DNA of 64,000 nt from Eunapius fragilis (lineage: Eukaryota; Porifera; Demospongiae; Spongillida; Spongillidae), in the NCBI GenBank assembly GCA_963681505.1, contig OY811993.1, positions 3,954,489 through 4,018,488 of the forward strand. The letters run 5' to 3'. Positions 33,372 to 45,021 of this stretch are shown here, piece after piece. The translations under genes were made by a program, and so were the position numbers. The first letter of the stretch is position 1. The number at the start of each line of letters is the position of its first letter. The notes under the pieces are model-generated. The model searched no databases and was not told the origin of the DNA. It saw only the letters and a program-made list of their open reading frames with translations.

Positions 33372-36300
33372 GGGTAATTTTACATCCAGTGGGCCCATTT
33401 ATTGACACCTATGTTTCAATTTGATGAAACATTTGGTACACTTGTTCATTTCATTTATCTTAGTATACAGTTTCAATCTATTATAACTTACCAAGGTTCG
33501 GTTCATTAACTACATGTATAAGGTCTTAAAAGTTAGACCACAAATGTAAACAATGCCCGGTATCTATTTATGGCTATGGCCATAATGGTTTTGAAGGCTG
33601 TGACAGTCATACTGAGGCTTGAAGTTGGTGCAATGGCATGGCCATAGCTCCTACTGGGCTCACACCAAGCAACATTTTATCGTTTCTTTCATTTATATCT
33701 TAAAAGTACAATTTCAAATATTTTTATTTTTAGAGATAATGAAAGTGCAGGTCGTTCTGTACTTGTTTTTGCTGTTTCCAGGACGGGATAAAACTTGGTT
33801 TCACTGTTATACTCTTTTGAACAAAGACTGTTTATCTTGAAGTTATTGTTACTAATTGAATTAGTTTGGCCTCATACTTATCATAACATTTGCATGCCTA
33901 TATAAACAATCAAACCTTTAAAGCTTTACGCATGATTTTCGATAAGTTTATAGTACCAACCTTTCAGAGGTCAGTGAGTGTAACTGGGATGATCACATTG
34001 TACCCTCATTAAAGGCATGCAGCATGCAATGATTTAGGCACGTGTGTAGTGGCTCTACGCATCTTACATTTTCATACAAGATGAGCGTTTAATCTAATCA
34101 AAGAATTCCAACACAACTATATAAATTCAACAATTCTAGGCTCTTTTGGTTACACGTCTCTTATTACCTTTCAAACTGCTGGAGTAGTCCTTCACTAGAA
34201 CAAATGATTTGGAAATTGGTTTAATATACTGCAATTTCTATGTGCCAACTATCCTTTTTGACTGAGCAAATCTGGCTTCCAAGGATTTTGCTTCATCCTC
34301 ATTTTCTTCCTTTGTCACATAACAAAACGACATACCCTTTATTTCTCTTACTGCAAATTCATGCAGTTGTTTTGAATTCAGTATGTGATTTTCATATAGG
34401 CTTTGAAGACTAGCTTTTGTAGCAAGACGCTTCAATGTACCTGCATCCCATCTGCACATGTTTTTTCGTGTGAAGTTGCGAAGAAGTGCCACTCTGCCTG
34501 TACACCAAAATCTTCCATGTGATAGCACAGATTGATAAAGTTTTTCTATTTTTATATTGAGCAGCACATCCATCAGACACATAGATTATCTTACTGGGCT
34601 TTTGTTCAAATGTAGCTGTTAAAAATTCTACCAGTTTTCTCTGAAACTGATGCACTGCAACTGTATCATGTTTTGTGCATTCTGATATGACTTAATAGCA
34701 CTTGCTTAAAATATTTCCACTTCCATCTCTGTAGTAGCATACAAATGGGTGAATGGTTGTCTGCACCTTATTCCAATGAAACGCTTGAACAGCATCCTGG
34801 CACACACAGCTGTAATTTTCAGAAAAATCAGCAAAAACTAAATATTCATTAGGTCCGAGATTTATCTTAGCTTCATTAACATAATTTGCTTGCATATGGG
34901 CTATAAAATAATGATATTGAAGCTTTTTAACTGCCGCTACAAATGTTTCAATAAATTCCTCCACTGGTTGAGTAACTGTCTCCATGGTCGAGCGATCTGT
35001 AGATGTCCATTGTTTGTACTCTATATTATCACTTGCAGTTTCTGGTTTAAAACTGCTACACAAGGACATTGCTAACACTTGCTTAAATAGCAGTTGATGC
35101 TTGAGGGATTACATTGTATTGCAGCAAGACAATGTCTGTAGTGTAGAAAAGCACCATCACTAAGTGCGGCTATCTTACTGCCTATGAACATTAGCTTTGT
35201 GTTCTGTGGAGTGTGCATACACAGACCGTGTGTGTGCCACTGGCTCCTGCTAGGACACATTCCTTAGGTCGTAACTTTGCAAATGTAGAGAAACTGAGCT
35301 TTACACCAGGGTGTTGGGCCTTGAATCCTTTAGGTTGCACAGAATCAACTGCTTTTGACGATGCACCTTTCTACCTACTGATACATAATCCTTTTTACCA
35401 GGCATTGCTCTACTTACTTCATCACCGCTATAGAAATCCTGCACGAGTTGCACTGTTGCATTTGGGAGAGACTTGCCAACCTTTGTATTAGGGGTTGAAA
35501 GGATGCCCTTTTCATCTACTAGATCTTTGGCACGTTTGGCCATGCGTTTTGAAGTACCAAATTCTTTCATTATTCTTTGTACCGACCAACTCTTTGGTAA
35601 TACTGTTAGTATTTGAAGAAATTCACTCCTCTTAGTTGCGGATTTAAATTTTTCTTTCAGTTGTGATATAATTTCACTTTCTGAATCAAGGCTGGGATTT
35701 GCACCCAGCTTTTGGGATAAGCAATTTAGAATTCCCTCCAGCTTCATCTGGCAGTATGAGTTTCCATGCTTTTGGATCTCGCGTTTTGAAATAGGTGATA
35801 CTCCAATTAAAAGAAGTGCTTCATTCAACACCCTGCATTCACTCGAGGCATCCTGACTGCTTGAACTACTGCTGGGAGCACCATCATCAGCATCCTCTGA
35901 ATCATCAGGCTCTGGATTCACTTCATCACCCCCCTGAGCCAAGGTAAGTTGAGCTGGATTTAGATCCACTTCCATTTGTTCAACATTGGTTTCAGGATTG
36001 ACCTCCATACTAACCTCACAACGCACATCCGTATCCAATTGAGCAGACTGGTCATCTGAAGACATATTTGCACTTACTGCAGGTTGGTTTTCTGGTATTT
36101 GATGTGCAGCGTCTGGAGTTACGTGACCATCTTGACTGTCCAAGGTGTGGGAACCATGCAGTGCATACAGCTTTCTACGGCACACTGAGCAAACCTTGTT
36201 TGCTGGGTTTAGGTTGAGCGAAGGAAAGCGTGCTATTAAATTCCTCGGAACTAGCCTGAGGTCACTGTATGTGGTACGAATTTTCCTTGCGGACTTTGGG

Positions 36301-37143
36301 TGGCAATTGAATGGATCGCAACAACGACGCAGACGAGAAAAGGTACTTAACGACATGGCTGAACGTAAAAAAAAAGCAACTAAACGAGCGACAACACAAT
36401 AAAAATGGTGTGGTGTGTGAATCGTTTTTATAGTCGCATATAGTACGGTACATCGAAACAAAAGAGAACCTCTTTAGCACAAAGCGGCGAATGTGCGCTT
36501 GGGCTAATGAGCTGCCCTAAGCACAAAGCGGCGATTGCGCGCTTTTGTGTGCATGCGCTGAATAGATGTATATGTGTTACTGTGGCACTCAATTGATGTG
36601 CTAAAAGGTGGTTTTTATACTGGCGCCCATATTATGTAATAGTTTTGATACACAAGACTAATTCAATTAGCAACAATAGACAGTCTTTGTTCAAAAGAAT
36701 ATAATAGTGAAACCAAGTTTCATCCCGTCCTGGAAACAGCAAAAACAAGTACAGAACGACCTGCACTTTCATTATCTCTAAAAATAAAAATATTTGAAAT
36801 TGTACTTTTTAAGATATAAATGAAAGAAACGATAAAATGTTGCTTGGTGTGAGCCCAGTAGGAGCTATGGCCATGCCATTGCACCAACTTCAAGCCTCAG
36901 TATGACTGTCACAGCCTTCAAAACCATTGTGGCCATAGCCATAATGGTTAAAGAGATACTGGGCGTTGTTTACGTTTGTGGTCTAACTTTTCACACCTTA
37001 ATATAGTTAATGAACCGAACCTTGTAAGTTATAATAGATTTAAACTATGTACTAAGATAAATGAGATGAACAAGTGTACCAAATGTTTCGTCAAATTGAA
37101 ACATCGGTGTCAATAAATGGGCCCACTGGATGTAGAAATACCC
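33372..37143. mobile_element. DNA transposon with about 490-bp inverted repeats
   Basis: Segments 33372-33868 and 36653-37143 are inverted copies of each other with scattered mismatches. The termini read GGGTA then TACATCCAGTGGGCCCATTT on both sides. The interior holds a damaged transposase-like gene on the minus strand. No convincing target-site duplication was found, so the superfamily is left open. Confidence 0.8.
34238..36356 (-). pseudogene. Transposase-like gene, frameshifted
   Basis: The first frame, 36356-35301, is open for about 350 codons: an N-terminal cysteine module (RCCDPF ... VCSVCRRKL), an acidic Ser-rich linker, then SKREIQKHGNSYC, LTVLPKSWSVQ and MPGKKDYVSV. It continues in other frames: LRPKECVLAGASG near 35240, YLVFADFSENYSC and FHWNKVQTTIHPFV at 34692-35078, VSDGCAAQYKNRK at 34410-34655, and FAVREIKGMSF near 34330. 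I recognise this order from a multi-copy family in Hydra, aphids and other invertebrates. Two conserved Asp (FADFSE, VSDGCA) suggest an RNase H-like DDE fold, which is inference. At least three frameshifts make it inactive. It is the only long gene in the element and lies antisense to the window. Confidence 0.7.
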
Positions 37144-38990
37144 TTAAGCATCAATACAACTACAAGGAAAATAAATAAATGCCTATCAGTAGTGAAATAC
37201 TATAATAATCTGATTTATGAACAGGAAGAGCAGTGTAAATGGGGCTGCCATGAGTATATGAAGGCACAGGGCATCTCTATAATTTGTGCAAATTTGTCAT
37301 GTACTCAGTGAAGCCAGGTGGTTGCACCTACTAGCAACATCCATTGGCCATTTGCAAAGAGTGTGGAATTGCACACAGATATTCAAGCTGGGCTGACTTT
37401 ATGTGAGGAATTCTTTTCCAGCGGAACATGCATTGGCCTTGTATCCATATTTTTTCAGGCTTTGCACAAAACTCAGCTTTTTGGCTATTTGTAGTTCATA
37501 GGGTCATTTTTAAATTTCCCATAGGATTGTTGTCAGGGTTGGCTTGATTTAGAGCATTTTTTCCTGTAGTAGTATGTACTGGTACAAGGTCAAGGTAGCA
37601 ACACTGAATGAATGGATAGCAGTGTTGTATGCATTACACAATCAAACCACCACATTCTCAAGGCTTCAATAGGCCTAATCCAGGCAGTGCTAGGCGTTTC
37701 TTTTTAGACTTGCCCCCCCCCCCCCCCCCCCCCCCCCTTCAACCCTCAAAGCAAAACTTTTAGGATGAAACGTTGCTTTGGTGACTAACTTGCATATATC
37801 TTGAAGGCCCATCTGCTAGAACTATAAATGCAAAAGAAAAGTTACAAACATGCTCTGGGGGTGTTGCGATCAGGAAATCATTGTTGTTATTGTGAAGACT
37901 CGTAAACATGTTTTGAGATAGTGATGCATGCGGAAGAATACATGTACAGCTTCTTCTTAATATGCACTCTTCATACAAGAAACAGAACGCCTGCAGGGTT
38001 TGCGTGCCAAAATAAATATTGAGGTCACACGATATTATCACTGAAGCGATACGTACCATGGGTGTATTCTCTTTGATAGTTGTGATGCCATCTGCACATG
38101 CACACACGTCGATATGCCGAATAAAATAGATGTACAATGAGACTATACAGATACTATAGGCCCGTGGATCTTTTGATCGGGGGCAACCTTCAACCTATTC
38201 ATGTTACATCTGTTTTATTCGTGCATTATGCATGTGGCTGTTGCTACGCCACCTAGCTGTTAAAGGCTATTTTCGTGGTCGTCCTCATCCTAAGGCCGGG
38301 CTGTGGGTGTGGGCGCTTATCATTTTTATATACTGATGATCCGGACATGTTCATATGTCGGTGGGGGATACTGCCGGCCGCCTAAGGTTTTCTCCGACCC
38401 CTTCGTATGCTGCGGCTCATTTCATGCCTCACAAGTCCGGAGATACAAGCTATAAGGCCTATATCACTGATCAGTAATAAATTTCTGCAGCATGCAGTAT
38501 TTCAGATTAGTGGCTATCAAACACCGCTATGCAATGCAGTTAAAAGTAATTTGGTACAGTTGACCTTACCTCCAATTTGTCGATGAACTGACGAGAAAAA
38601 AAAGCGTAGCTTTTATTAATTATACAAGTTAACTATAGTTTTGTCTCGTGCCCAGACAAGGCGGGTGGTTTTATAATTTATGATTAGTGGTAGCATAGAT
38701 GGATAGTCGGACCATCACAAGAAATTTAGCATTATATCGTAAAATCGATCGCAGATCGAAAATAAAAATGTTCGACCTCTCCCTCTCTCTCCCTCTCTCT
38801 CCCTCACCATCCCCCTCCTACCTCCCTCCCACCCTCCCTCTCTCTCCCTCCCTCTCTCCCCCACAGTGGTTTAGATGTAGGGGTGATATAGACATTTTGT
38901 AATTTCATATTATATAATGTATTACAATTTTCATTGTATAGGCCATTATCATTTCCATAACAATTTAAAGTAAATATTAGTAAACATGTA
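37144..38990. other. Intergenic, nothing recognised
   Basis: Poly-C at 37716-37738 and a CT/CCT-rich tract at 38778-38865. The 125-codon minus-strand frame at 37760-38137 shows no family features or repeats. Confidence 0.5.
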
Positions 38991-39133
38991 TTGTGCTACA
39001 ATCAACCTAGAGTAACTCTGCTTAGCAAGGTCCTTGCATTGGCTCTGACCAGCGTCATGTTCAGCCTCACATATATGCTTGACAGTGCTTCTGGTCTGGG
39101 TACTGAAGACTTCACAGAAAGTCTGGTGGCCAA

Positions 39134-40886
39134 TCAAGAAAACGTACGCTGTGCCTCCTCACCCCATGCTCCATATACCTCCACAGCCATTGGGACACAT
39201 ACCCAGTTGAGCTCAGTGCACTTCTGGTCATTGTTGGCATGCTTCCTTTCTTCTGCTGAGAGTGCAGCTGACCCTGCTGTGGTACCCGCTTCAACAATAT
39301 GGGTTGAACCAAGCGGTGAGGCCACAGTGAAGTCTAGGGCTGCAGGTTTGGAGCAAACCCAGTTTGGCAGAAGGACATCAGCAGGTCTAGTATGCAGGTG
39401 TTCATGTCCTAGCCCACTTTCAGCTTCAATACTAGCACTGCCACCTGCAAGACGGCATGTCTGCACAAAGGTATCCCTTAGCTGATTGTGCCGAGACACA
39501 ACATCCCCTCCAAATTTACAAGTAACAGTATGGTGGCCAAGTGGATCGAGCATGTTGTGGGGACACATTGCACATCTGGACCCAGAAGATGTATCCATTC
39601 CTAGCCACCATTTGATAGCCACCTGGATTTCTTCAGGGTCTAGATGAAGTCCTAGACCAGGAAGATGGGGTTGCCAACAACCATGAAGATGCGTGCGCAG
39701 AGGACACAGACATAAGTCTGGCCTTGTCAGCTGCAGAACTGTTGTCGATGAGCTGGTTGAACATTGCAGCTTCCAATTTAGAGGAGTGAAGTTGCTGTCG
39801 ATGTGGGTGGTCAACAACCTCCTTAATGGACAAGGCATCATTAGATGTTACTTTAGCATTAAAGGCTGTCAGCGCATGCAATAGGTTAGTAATGGTGACT
39901 AAGGAAGAGCCAGTACTGCTGACAGAAGCAATGTATGCTGCAGAGCAGTGATGGTCAAGTGATCTGAAGCCTAGTCCACCATGCCAAAGGCTCAGCTGAG
40001 CTTGTTCTCTGGCTTTGGGTGGCATCTCATTTGCCAGACACTCCGAAAGGCAGTTCATAACATCTTGATCAAACAAACCAAGTTCATCTGTTGCTATTGT
40101 TGGGGGTGTAGTGCGAGCTATGTGAGATAGCTTGCTAAAACTACCACACATACGTAACAGTATAAGAGCTACATGTGGATCTTGCAGGGCAACTTTTTCG
40201 ATCCCTGATGGTAGGTTGGAGGCTGCAGAGCATTTAGATGCTATATAGGATGAACAGTATTGGGCATCGCCAATAGGAGATCCCAGGATATCGAGATTGG
40301 GGCAGGTAGACGTCTTCATCTCTGGTGGAAAAAGTTTGAAGTCATTGCATCTATTGAAAAGCTCACATTTTGAAGGATTGAGATAAAGACCTAGAGTAGG
40401 ACCAATATCACGAATGATGTTTAGAGCATTACTAACACTCAATGGTGGTCCTGCATCGTTCATGTACCATTGATTTAGGAGCAAACTAGTGTTAGGGCAG
40501 TCTGCTGCAATAGCCTTAACCACCCTATGCAGCACAAGGCAAAATGGCAGTGGCCCAAGTGGGTCTCCTTGTTGAACTCCAAGCTCTGATGTCAACAGAC
40601 CCAATGGGTGTCATAGAAAGGGGTGCTGACCATAACACCACTTTACCCAAGGAAGTATCTCTGGAAAGTGAAGGGCACATACATCCAGAAGTACCTGGCA
40701 AGATACTAGGTTGATGGCATTCCTTAAATCTACTTTGCAGACCAAAAAGTTGTCATCTTTCCAGTGGTCATCAATGGCTTGACAAAGGGTATGCACAATG
40801 CTTTCACTCTGGAAGGACATGCAACACTGCACTGGAAGGGCTGAAAAAAGGATGCTGCATTTTTCTGTGTTAAAGCACAGAGACAC
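39134..40886 (-). pseudogene. LINE reverse transcriptase with RLE-type C-terminus
   Basis: Reading on the minus strand from 40886: KVDLRNAINLVS, WCYGQHPFL, a TGA at 40613-40611 where the family has Trp, then ELGVQQGDPLGP (RT motif), the catalytic box as WYMNDAG, LGLYLNPSKCELF, LGSPIGD and LSLWHGGLGFRS. After a frameshift near 39700-39840 comes a CCHC knuckle (CAMCP ... LGHHTVTC), then RPADVLLPNW and LDFTVASPL, a PD-(D/E)XK-like pattern. Knuckle plus restriction-like endonuclease is the layout of R2/CRE-type non-LTR retrotransposons. The first Asp of the YxDD box is Asn here, so the copy is dead even apart from the nonsense and frameshift changes. 5'-truncated; no poly-A or target duplication identified. 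Confidence 0.7.
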
Positions 40887-40889
40887 TTG

Positions 40890-42576
40890 CTTGTCACGCG
40901 TCTTAATGTTTAATCTCCAGGGGAAAATCCTTATTTAAGGATGTCACTATCCTTAAATAGGATCATCTTTTACGTTGCATATTTTTTGCTAACCAAGTAA
41001 GATAAAATAAATGGCTATAGTCAATTGTATACTCCATAACAAACTTTAAATGATGTCAATATGATCAATGTCCTTGTGGTAAAATAGGGAGGAAGTGGCA
41101 CATCCTTTTTTAAGGATTGACGCAATCATAAGGGATCACAACAGTAGGGATTATTGATCATAAAAACCATTATGGTGTTAAAACTCTTGATTTCCTCTGA
41201 TATCCAGTTGATCCAGCTATACTCACAACCTGATTCGTCGAAGAAATAACTTGTGGTTATTTACACAAAAATTAATATCAAGCATTTGTATAATGACGTG
41301 TACTGATGTAGATGCTCCCTTCTGCTCAAACGCCAGCGTGCAGGACGTACCTTAGCCTCACTGAAACCACGTGCACTGCATGTGGTTGTTCTGCCGCCGC
41401 TCCATCGAACAGTTTGCTTTCTAGTCCTATATCATTGAGTACCGCAGTACTAGTACCATTTAGAATGGTGCATGGGGGGGGGGGGGGGGGGGGGGGGGGG
41501 AGATCTAGGAAGCGTTGCCAATTGGCATACGATAAGTGTTCGAGCTTAGTGGAGCTTAGCCCCAATTAATCAGACTCGAGGAGACACGCCATTGCCTAGG
41601 CCTACTGTTGCTGTCGCTGTCACTGTCATTTGACGAATCATGCAGTGCTGCCGCTTTGGTCACGTATGGGCCTACATGTATGTCATCCATCCGTACTGAG
41701 GAATTACATTCGTCACTGTCTGTGGCTCCCCTCAGTATCTAAGCAGGGTTGCTTAGCTTGACGCTTTCGAGTGTATGCAATCGCTTCGATCTTTGGACGT
41801 ACTATACTGGACGGTGAGTGAGCGTAGATTGTCGACGCCGTGGATATTGTTCCACAGATCCATCTGACAGTGTACATTCTACTCCTAGAGCTACCAGAAA
41901 CCTGTCCTTCCCTGCCATACGTCGCTTTGAGTAAATTTTGCTCACTACTCATGGCCGGCGGATTGACAATCAGTTCTCTGCTCCTAGGTGTGATCACCCT
42001 CCTTGCCTCTGCTAAAGCTCCCTCTGTATCTCGTATAGTCGATTGTTTACCAAAACATAACATCGGTATTTAATATGAAAGCGGCTCTTCCAGCCTATTC
42101 TGAAGCTATTGGTGAAATTTTCATTGTTTAAAAGTGTTCCTATCCGTTGCCAAAAAATATCGCTATTGTGACATTCATAATCTACGTCAAATCTAAATGA
42201 GAATTAATAACGTAACTTACCTTTCTATATATGCCCTACTGGTTGTACTGGATCCTACCTCTCTGCACATTCTTCAACGGAAGGTTCCATGCATGTCAAC
42301 AGTTCCCATACAACATTGAAATAGATGTTATTATACATGAATACAAACATTAATAATATACATATACAACTATAAAACATTATGGTCCCAATACACTCTA
42401 ACTTAAAGTTCCAGGAGCTACATAACCTAAACTAAACTAAGACCCGATCCATTAATATTATCATTAATCATATGACACATCGAGTGGGATTTAATGAAAA
42501 TGGACCACACAAAGCTAGGATCCCAGGAATGCTGACTACAGCTAACAGTTCTATCTGTGCTTTGGTGAAGTGGAAT

Positions 42577-42580
<4 letters not shown>
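40890..42580. other. Intergenic, nothing coding recognised
   Basis: Short inverted repeats around TTATTTAAGGATGTCACTAT (40930-40965), a poly-G run at 41476-41500, and a block at 42040-42125 (AGTCGATTGTTTACCAAAA ... GAAAGCGGCTCTTCCAGCC) repeated at 56050-56140. The 116-codon minus-strand frame 41713-42063 has no recognisable family. Confidence 0.5.

Positions 42581-42636
<56 letters not shown>
42581..42636. repeat. (CA)n beside the TK-C stop codon
   Basis: About 28 CA units ending 5 bp from the TK-C stop codon. Shorter tracts sit at the same position beside TK-A (about 21401-21430) and TK-B (about 26847-26865). Confidence 0.95.
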
Positions 42637-42638
<2 letters not shown>

Positions 42639-42640
42639 AA

Positions 42641-44990
42641 TTAATGAATATATGTCTTCTGGAGGTCTATGTACATGTTCTCTCCTGCCTCCAGAGGTTC
42701 AGCAAGGGTCCCTGCTTGGGGGTGGGTGCTGCGGGCTTCATCTGGAATATGAAGGACAAATTCAGTTGCCTGACACAGCCTCTTGTAAAGCTCTTGAAAA
42801 GCTGGTCTTGAATGTGTTATAGGGTTCCTGAGTAGCAAACACATGATATGGTGAAAATATTTATAAAGGATTTATTTATTTATTTATTTATTTATTATTA
42901 TTATTATTATTTTTGGAAGGAAATAGTGGTGTGTAATGAGTAAACAAGAGTCTAATAATAAGGTAATGTATAGAATACATTAATGGATTTAGTGAATAAA
43001 AATTTTTCATTATTTGACTGCAATATTGACATGTGTTCTACAAAGAGTAAAAAATATAAATTATTGAACCATGCCATAATATCTATCACAAGCAATGATA
43101 CATGCCTGCTGAATTTATTTTCCCTAAATATGAAATAGAAAAAGTTGCGAGATCTCATTATAATCGATGCAAATAATGAAGACTGAGAGGATGAATGAAA
43201 TGCATCACATTATGATGCCTGCTTCTGTCAAGCAATCATACCAGCATTGGATCATCAACTGGTAGACCAGAAGTGGACATCCAGGGGGAGGAGGGAGTCT
43301 GTACCCTGAATCAATCTTTTTAACCACCTTAAATGGAACAAGCATGTTTACATATTGATGAAAAAATGGATCATTTATTTTTACCTCCGAGTTACCAAGT
43401 CCTTCAAAAGGCTTGGTCCCCATGCTCCATATCTCATACAGCAGACATCCATAGCTCCACACATCACTGGCAGTGGAGTACTTCTTGAAGTGGATAGCCT
43501 CAGGGGCTGTCCACTTGACTGGAATCATTCCTCCATGGGAAACATAGTATGTATCATCAGCCAGGTCACGTGACAGTCCAAAGTCAGCAATCTATAGGTT
43601 AAAATTTACACCCAACCATTCCTATTATGCAGAATACCTTGCATATGCAGTCCTGTGTAACAAGTATGTTCCTTGCAGCAAGGTCACGATGGACAAAGGA
43701 CTTATTAGAGAGATACTTCATCCCAGCAGCTGTCTGCTTGGAGTATGTCAGTAGGCTCGAGTAAAGGTCTTGGTGGACCAGCTGACCAGGGCTGAACATT
43801 GAATAGTTAAATAATTTATAATGATGCTGTATGCGGCAAACATACTCTGGCTTCAAAGTATTCAGATGTGTCCTCAGGTCATTTTTCTGTGCCAGTTCAA
43901 GTACCAGCATGACCTGTGGATTATGATAATGTACTAGTATGTTCACATAAAAAGATCACTTACTGGTTCCCCATCAGTGACAACACCATAGAGCTGAATA
44001 ACATTAGGATGTCTGAACTGGGCCATGATGACTGCCTCCTGTAGAAACTTGACCTTTGCATCTGGCTGGGTTACTGTTGGGTTGAGTGTCTTGACAGCAA
44101 CCTCACACCTTCCTTTGGATCCATTCCATATTCCTATTTGGACCCCACCAAACTGACCACTCCCAAGGAGTGTGGTTGTGCTATGGAAGGATGGGTGATA
44201 ATGATTTGCTATGGGTGGGAGGGTACAAAATACGTTTTCATACGTGATGCAATTTCGTGGAATCTTCTTTATTCTTTGATTCTCCAGTTGAAAATACAAT
44301 TCTTCCTCATGTGATGCAGGCATGTAGTATGGGTTCTCATCTCCTGCCATGGAGTCACTGTTATTTTGAAATACCTAAGGCCAGAGTTGGGCATGCAATA
44401 TATTAGCAATGTGCTTTACTTTTAAAAGCAGAAGACATGCATTGTTAAACCTGGCAGAGATTCTTTGCAGCATTACAGTGTAGTTGGGCATCAAGGCTGT
44501 AACCATATACATGTTGTACCTGGTTATATTGGTGCAGTAATTAGAGCATATAGTTTAGAATAAATAAGAGCTTCTAAACTATTGGTTCGAACTCTAGCTA
44601 CAATAATGCATCATACGTCTATTCAGGGACGGCGGAAGGGGGGGGGGGGGGGGGGGGGGAGGGGGGGGGGGGGGGGGGGGGGGCAAGGGGGGAAGGGGGA
44701 GGGCTGTAGCCCCCCAAATATGACGTTGGGGGGGGGGGGGGGGGGGGGGGGGGGTGGGGTGGGGTGGGTGGTGGGGCAGAGCCCCCAAATAATTGTGATA
44801 CACGTTAATATGAATAAGCGTTAGCGGTGTGGTTCAAGTAGTGTGATTCGCTGCCACACCTGCCACAATGCCACTCATCGATGTAATTACCTGTCCAATT
44901 CCTTTGTTCGTCGGCAAATTTTGAGCAGCATGCAAGTGTACGAGTGTACGCGCAAATATGTAATGAAATCATTATCGCGTCAAACTTCAG

Positions 44991-45021
<31 letters not shown>

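Noticed and set aside
44582-44824. Gly-rich and Pro-rich frames
   Set aside because: Homopolymer G runs; no conserved features.
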